Positions 21,951-27,553 of a DNA stretch of 27,553 bases are shown piece after piece. The stretch is taken from the NCBI GenBank assembly GCA_027943245.1, contig JANDJZ010000609.1, positions 1 to 27,553 of the forward strand, in the 5' to 3' direction. Both the position numbers and the translations under genes were made by a program. Source of the stretch: Acanthamoeba sp. SK_2022b. Lineage: Eukaryota; Discosea; Longamoebia; Acanthamoebidae. Numbering within the stretch: the first letter of the stretch is position 1; each line of letters begins with the position of its first letter. The notes beneath the pieces are model-generated. The model saw only the letters and a program-made list of their open reading frames with translations, did no database searches and was not told the DNA's origin.

Positions 21951-22647
21951 ACAGTCAGTCGATTGCGGTAAGCCCCTGAGAGAGGCACGAGGCGACGTGA
22001 GCGAGGCAGCCACGTACTTTCGCTACTACGCCCAACTGGCTGACGCTCTCGACAAGGATCAAGAAGCACCCGTGGCGCTCGATAACGCCGAACCCAACTT
22101 CCGGGTGTGTGTGCGGAAGGAGCCCGTGGGCGTGGTGGCGGCCATCACCCCATGGAACTACCCTCTCCTCATGGCCACCCAGAAGGTAGCCGCCGCTCTT
22201 GCCGCGGGTAGGCCTTCTTCGCTCAGTAGATATATGCGCGTGGCCAAACTGTTTTGGCTTCTTCGAAGAAGCCCGTTCTGACCAACCGAGTGCCGCCAGG
22301 CTGTACGGTGGTCCTCAAGCCTTCGGAGCTCAGTCCACTCACTGCTCTCGAGCTAGCGGCAATTGCCCACAGCATCGGCCTCCCTCGCGGCGTGCTAAAC
22401 GTGCTCCCCGGAGATGGGCTCCACACTGGTACATATTCGACAGCACTCCCCAACGCGCAAGCGAGCGCGACAGCCCGCGGTGAGGCCTGCCTTACCGTGC
22501 TCTTTTCCTTTTTCCTTTTCCCTTTTCCCTTGGATGTTTGTTTAGGTGCTCCCTTGGCTGCGCATGCCGGTGTCGACAAGGTTTCTTTCACGGGCAGTGT
22601 CGCGACGGGCTCTCGGATCTTGGCAGCTGCCGCTCCATACATCAAAA

Positions 22648-22695
<48 letters not shown>

Positions 22696-22717
22696 GTGTG
22701 TGTGTGTGTGTGTGCGT

Positions 22718-22804
<87 letters not shown>

Positions 22805-23524
22805 GTGCTTGCGCGGGCGCTTCTTTCCCTGTTCTAATTGCTGCCGAGTGGGTGCGCTCACGCGCTCGCCGCGAAGGTCTCCCTGGAGCTCGGAGGCAAA
22901 AGTGCGATGCTCGTTTTCGATGACGTGGACGTTGATTCCGCCGTCGAGTGGATTATGTTCGGCATTTTTTTCAACCAGGGACAAGTGTGTTCCGCCACAA
23001 GTAAGTGCCCCCCCCCCCTTACACGCCCACGCCCATTGTGTAATGGTTTCGTTGCACCTCACGCTTTTCCCTCCACCGGAAACAGGCCGGTTGCTTGTGC
23101 AAGAGGGAATCGCCGACGAGCTGGTCCACAGGCTGCGGACAGCAGTGCGTACGATTCGTCTCGGAGATCCTCTCTGTTGCGAGAACCCTTGCATGGGCCC
23201 CCTGATTTCTCGAGCACAGCTCGAGAAAGTTCTGGGCTACATACAGGCTGGCCTGCGGGGTACCTTCAGCCGATCCCCTTGATTGTGCTTTTAGACCACC
23301 TCTTGGCCATCGTACAGTTCCAGTTACTCACGCACCGCATCGATCTATCAGATGGCGCCGAGTTGGTGATGGGAGGAAGCCGTCCGCAAGGATTGGAGCA
23401 GGGCTTCTACGTTGAGCCAACAATATTCCGGGGAGTACCCCGCGAGTCATCATTGTGGCGCGAGGAGATCTTTGGCCCAGTCCTTTCAATTCGTACATTC
23501 ACTACCGAAGAGGTGAGGCCATGG

Positions 23525-23587
<63 letters not shown>

Positions 23588-24157
23588 TTTCTGCTGGCGG
23601 CAAGCGTGACTCTCATTCTCCCCATCAGGAGGCAATACAAGAAGCCAATGATACAGCATACGGCCTGGCTGCTGCCGTGTTATCGCAAGACCCACACCGC
23701 TGCCAGCGGGTGGCCAGGGCCTTCCGCGCAGGTGACCTCCTCCCATTTACTCCTCCCCGTGTTGTGGCGGTGGAGCTGAAACGCCTGTGTCACAGGAGTT
23801 GTGTGGGTGAACTGTTCACAGCCAGCGTTTGTCCAGGCGCCGTGGGGTGGGATGAAGCAGTCTGGTATTGGGAGGGAGTTGGGGCCTTGGGGCTTAGATG
23901 CATACCTGGAAGTGAAGCAGGTATGCCTGTCCCTGTCCTCCTGGAGGACCCAGTTTCTGACTTGCTTGACGCCAGATATGCACATGGGAGGGCTCCCACT
24001 GGGGCTGGTTTGATGAGACCTCAGCTGAAACCACAGGTGATCATCTCTTCCTTGTCTATGTTTGGCTAAACTCGGCTAGGTCACATTTGTTCAACTCTTC
24101 TTGACAGATGCCTCTGATACGGCAAGGCATAAAGATAGCTGTGGAGAGCCATCGTAG
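21260..24157 (+). CDS. ALDH10: Betaine/amino-aldehyde dehydrogenase, ALDH10 family, 13 exons
   Basis: NAD-dependent aldehyde dehydrogenase oxidising betaine aldehyde or omega-aminoaldehydes (glycine betaine synthesis, polyamine breakdown). Exons: 21260-21388, 21453-21539, 21656-21763, 21955-22207, 22300-22428, 22546-22649, 22877-23000, 23086-23259, 23352-23512, 23629-23731, 23796-23920, 23976-24036, 24108-24157. The total is 1608 nt, 535 residues (family about 500). Motifs in order: [21 protein letters not shown] (Asn176), [28 protein letters not shown] (Glu274), GQVCSATS (Cys308), [38 protein letters not shown] and HWGWF. The spacings Asn-Glu 98 and Glu-Cys 34 equal those of plant ALDH10, which supports the exon joins. 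No SKL-type peroxisomal signal is seen, so it is probably cytosolic. Less certain: the start (ATG 21,260 or 21,305), the exon 2 donor (21,536 or 21,539), the purine-rich exon 3 acceptor, and the last intron; without it the frame stops at about 24,104. Confidence 0.92.
21877..21947 (+). repeat. (TG)n microsatellite in ALDH10 intron 3
   Basis: About 35 TG units in the sense strand, seven bases before the acceptor TTTGACAG at 21,954. The upstream part of the same intron carries TTTCTTTC and TCTCTC runs. Confidence 0.92.
22650..22802 (+). repeat. (TG)n microsatellite beginning at the ALDH10 intron 6 donor
   Basis: About 75 TG units with rare CG interruptions. The intron's donor GT is itself the first unit (exon ends AAAAAG, then GTGTGTGT), so many overlapping GT donors exist. 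At 227 bp this is the longest intron of the gene. Confidence 0.93.
23525..23582 (+). repeat. (CA)n microsatellite in ALDH10 intron 9
   Basis: About 29 CA units starting a dozen bases after the donor GTGAGG at 23,513. This is the one dinucleotide array in the gene island that is CA, not TG, in the sense strand. Confidence 0.92.
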
Positions 24158-24260
24158 ACATAAGGCTGGCTTTAGAACGCCATATGCTAGCTATGAGCTA
24201 AAGCGGGATAAATGTTGTACCTGAAATGGCTGTGTAACGCCCAACAAATTTTATATCTTT
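24158..24260 (+). promoter_or_regulatory. ALDH10 3' flank with a TGTAA poly(A)-signal candidate
   Basis: About 100 bp between the ALDH10 stop and the start of the satellite. TGTAA at 24,233-24,237 matches the signal used for mRNA 3'-end formation in green algae and lies 76 bp after the stop. Nothing else of note is seen before the G/T satellite begins. Confidence 0.5.
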
Positions 24261-26208
24261 AACCAGTGGTGTGGTTCTTGTGATGTTTTGGTGGTGATCA
24301 GTTGTGGTGGTGTGGTCTTGTGGTGTTGTTGTTGTTGTGGTGGTGTTGTGGAAATGTTTGTGTTGTTGGGATATTCTTGTGGTGCTGTTGTTGTGGTGAC
24401 GTTTTTTTGTGGTGATGTTGTGGTGGTGTTGTAGTGGTGTGGTTTTGGTTGTGGTGGAGCGGTTTTGGTGTTGTGGTGGTGTGGTATAGTGGTGGTGTTG
24501 TGGTGTTATTGTAGTGATGTTGTGGTGTTGTTATTGTGTTGTGGCGCTGTAGTTGTGGTGATGGTATAGTTGTGTGATGATGGTGTAGTGATGTTGTGGT
24601 GGTGTTGTTATGGTAATGTAATGGTGATGGTGCGTTATTGTGATAGTGTTGCTGTTGTGGAGGTTGTGGTGATAGTGTAGAATAGTGGTGCTGTTGTGGT
24701 GTTGTGGTGGTGGTGGTGGTGGTGGTCAGGTGGTAGTGGGGTGTTGTGTTGTGGTGTTGTTGTGGTGATGTTGTGGTGGTGGTGTTGTGGTGATGTTGTG
24801 GTGTGTTGTTGTGGTGTTGTGGCGGTGTTGTGGCGGTGTTGTGGTGTAGTGGTGTTGTGGTGGTGTTGGTGTGGTGTTGTGTTGTGTTATGGTGTTGTTT
24901 TGGTGTTGTTTTGGTGGTGTTATTGTGGTGTTGTGGTGATGCAGTGGTTGTGTTATGGTGGTGGTGTTGTGGTGGTGTTTTGGTGTTCTTGTGGTTGGTG
25001 GGGATGGTGTGGTGTTTGTGTGCTGTTGAGGTGTTGTTGAGGTGTTGTTGTGGTGTTGAGGTGACGTGGATATTGTGGTGGTGGTGTGGTTGTTGAGTTC
25101 CAGTTGTATTGTGGGGTGGGGGGGGGGATATAGTGGTGGTCGGGTTGTGAAGCTGTGGTGAGGTGGTGGTGTTGTGGTGATTTTGTGGTGTGGTGTAGTG
25201 GGTATTTGTGGTGTTGTTTTTGTGATGGTGTTCTGGTGATGTTGTGATGCTGTGGTGTGGTGGTGTTTAAGTAGTGATGTGTTGCGGTGGTGGTGTTTGT
25301 GTGGTGTTAGTGTGGTGTTGTTGTGGTGGTGTTGTGGTATTGTGGTGAAGTTGTGGTGGTGTTTTTGTGGTGGTGTTGTGGTGGTGGTGATGTGATGTGG
25401 TGTGGTGGTGTTGTGGTGATGGTGTGGTGGTATTATAGTGGTGTTGTTGTTGTGGTGGTGTGGTGGCGAGGTGTGGTGTTGTTGTTGTGATGGTGTGGTG
25501 GTGTTGTGGTGTGGTGTCGTAGTGGTGATGTGATGTGGTGTTGTGGTGGTGTGGAGGTGTGGTGTTGTAGTGATGTGGTGTTTTGTTTGTGCTGTTGTGC
25601 TGGTGGCATTGTGCTGGTGATGTTGTGGTGTCATGGTGGTGTTGTGGTGATGTTCCACCAGTGATGTTGTGATGTTGTGGTGTTGTTGTGATGCTGTTGT
25701 GGTAATGTTGTGGTGATGGTGTGGTGGTATTATGGTGGTGTTGTGGTGGTGGTGATGTTGTGGTGTGGTGATGGTATGGTGTTATGGTGCTGTGGTGATG
25801 GTACGGTGGTGTGGTGATGATATGGTGGTGTGGTGGTGTGTGGTGATGGTATGGTGATGGTGTGGTGAAGGTGTTGTGTTGGTGGTGGTGTTTTGGTGAT
25901 GTTGTGGTGATGTGCTGTTGGGGTGGTGTTGTGGTGATGTATTTATTGTTAGGTGGTAGTGTGATGTTGTGGCGGTGGTGATGTAGTGCTGGTGCTGTGG
26001 TGATGTTGTGATGATGTGGTGATATTGTGGTGATGTTGTGATGTGGTGGTGTTGGGGTGATGTTGTGGTATTGTTGTTTTGTTGTAGTGCGGTGGGGATG
26101 GTGGTGGTGGTGTGGTTGTGGTTGTGGTTGTGGTTGTGGTTGTGGTTGTGGTTGTGGTTGTGGTTGTGGTTGTGGTTGTGGTTGTGGTTGTGTTGATTGA
26201 TGGTGTGA
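24261..26208 (+). repeat. G/T-only low-complexity satellite, right flank
   Basis: Nearly 2 kb of G/T-only plus strand with the same irregular TGTGGTGG/TGTTG/TGATG words as 1-3250, beginning within about 100 bp of the last ALDH10 exon. It ends in a pure hexamer array and a polarity switch at about 26,208. No gene is seen. Confidence 0.9.
26113..26191 (+). repeat. (GGTTGT)n hexanucleotide array
   Basis: About 13 perfect copies of GGTTGT, the only long perfect hexamer in the window, ending 17 bp before the satellite flips from G/T-only to C/A-only. Confidence 0.92.
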
Positions 26209-27553
26209 CAACATCACCACACCATCACTACAACATCCCCACAACATCCCCACAACACCACATTGCCACAACACACCATCACCACAACCGCCACAACACC
26301 ACCACAACCACACCACAACCTCCACAACACCAGCACCACAACAACACCACCACAACCCCACCACAACATCACCACCACAACATCACCACAACGTCACCAC
26401 CACATCACAACGTCTCACTACCACATTTCAACGCATTACAACATCACTACAACACCACCACAACACCACCACAACAGCACCATACCACCACCACAACATT
26501 ACCACATCAACACCACAACACTACAACACCACAATTTTAACACCAACCTTAATTACAACACCACAACATCACACCACCACCACAACAAGTTCCATCTCAC
26601 CACAACACAATCACAACACCACCACCACAACACCGCAATACCACTATAATATCACAACTTCAACAGTACCACAACACTCCAACATCACACCACTACCACA
26701 ACACCACGACAACACCAAAACATCACCACAATACTACACCACCATAACACCACAACACCATCACCACATTACAACAAACCACAACACCACCACAACACCA
26801 CACCACCACCACAACATCACCACCACAGCACCACAACACCACACCACAAAAACCACCACATCACCACCACAGCACCACAACACCACACCACAAAAACCAC
26901 CACATCACCACCAGGACACTACAACACCACCCCACAGCCACACCACCACACAACACCACTACAACACCACCACAGCACCACAACATCACTACAGCACCAC
27001 CACCACAACACTATATTGTGTACCACCACCACAACACTACAACACCACCACAACACCATCACCACACCACCACAACACCATGTTGTGTACCACCCACAAC
27101 ACTACAACACCACTACAACACTACACTACCACTGCAACACCAACAGCACCATCACCCCAACACCATCACCACTACAACACCACCACCACATGACCACACC
27201 ACCACAACATCACCACAACACCACAACATCATAATACCATCACCACAACACCATCACCACAACAACACCACAACACCATCACCACAACACCAACACCACA
27301 ACATCACCACAACACCATAACACCATCACCACAACAACATCACCACAACACCATCACAACACCATCACCACAACATCACAACATCACTACTACACCACCA
27401 CAACAGTACCATAACATCACCATAACACCACCACCAAACCACACCACCACCACAACTCAACCGCACCACACCACAACACCACCACCATGCATCGTTACAG
27501 CACCACCACAACAACACATTCAGCACCACCACAACATCACCACAACATTACCA
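26209..27553 (-). repeat. C/A-only low-complexity satellite, right end of window
   Basis: C/A-only plus strand to the end of the window, the reverse-complement polarity of the block to its left. It contains an exact 44-bp tandem duplication at 26,821-26,908 and a looser repeat of TTGTGTACCACC-bearing segments near 27,014 and 27,083. No gene is seen. Confidence 0.9.
26821..26908 (-). repeat. Exact 44-bp tandem duplication within the satellite
   Basis: 26,821-26,864 and 26,865-26,908 are identical, each starting CACCACAGCACCACAACACC and ending CCACCACATCAC. Confidence 0.88.

Noticed and set aside
22223..23194. 323-codon minus-strand frame opposite ALDH10 with a long Thr-His run
   Set aside because: The Thr-His run is the translated TG microsatellite of intron 6; the rest is antisense to catalytic exons.
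25267..26364. 365-codon minus-strand frame including a Gln-Pro repeat
   Set aside because: It is the translation of the GGTTGT hexamer and neighbouring satellite; it crosses the polarity switch without any recognisable domain.

Overview
The window is nuclear DNA from an intron-rich eukaryote, most likely of the green lineage (a prasinophyte-type or other green alga). The evidence is three multi-exon genes with short GT-AG introns, a plant-type ALDH10 aldehyde dehydrogenase with a Trp-Gly-Trp-aromatic C-terminal motif, a TGTAA motif 76 bases past one stop codon, and decayed tyrosine-recombinase (DIRS-like) retroelements. The species cannot be fixed from the sequence; a repeat-laden prasinophyte genome of the Cymbomonas kind would fit, but that is a guess.

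The window has three zones. Positions 1 to about 12,400 and 24,260 to 27,553 are kilobase-scale low-complexity satellite. One strand is almost only G and T (TGTGGTGGTG-like), the other only C and A, and the polarity flips several times. Set in the left satellite are islands of ordinary sequence: a 616-bp element with about 29-bp terminal inverted repeats (3731-4346), three decayed reverse-transcriptase pieces (4522-4605, 8126-8950, 11266-12372), a tyrosine-recombinase piece (9010-9470), an inverted pair of about 250-300-bp repeats (6036-6345 and 9476-9725), and short islands I could not identify.

The middle zone, 12,577-24,157, is a compact GC-rich gene island. AP-2 complex alpha-adaptin lies on the minus strand (23 exons, 1060 residues) and NDUFA9, a complex I subunit, also on the minus strand (11 exons, 365 residues). 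A betaine/amino-aldehyde dehydrogenase of the ALDH10 family lies on the plus strand (13 exons, about 535 residues). I built each exon model by hand from protein-family conservation, splice sites and phase. All three assembled coding lengths are divisible by three, and in the dehydrogenase the spacing of the catalytic Asn, Glu and Cys is exactly that of plant ALDH10.

The three genes act in unrelated processes (endocytosis, respiration, osmolyte/aldehyde metabolism) and do not form a functional cluster. NDUFA9 and ALDH10 are divergent across about 239 bp and may share a promoter region. AP2A and NDUFA9 are tandem, 177 bp apart. Dinucleotide microsatellites within the island sit inside introns, several directly against splice sites, and many introns begin GTAC instead of the canonical GTAAGT or GTGAGT. 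I found no convincing new molecular system. The points most worth a second look are the polarity-switching satellite, the terminal-inverted-repeat element, the symmetric hinge exon in AP2A and the unusual splice donors.
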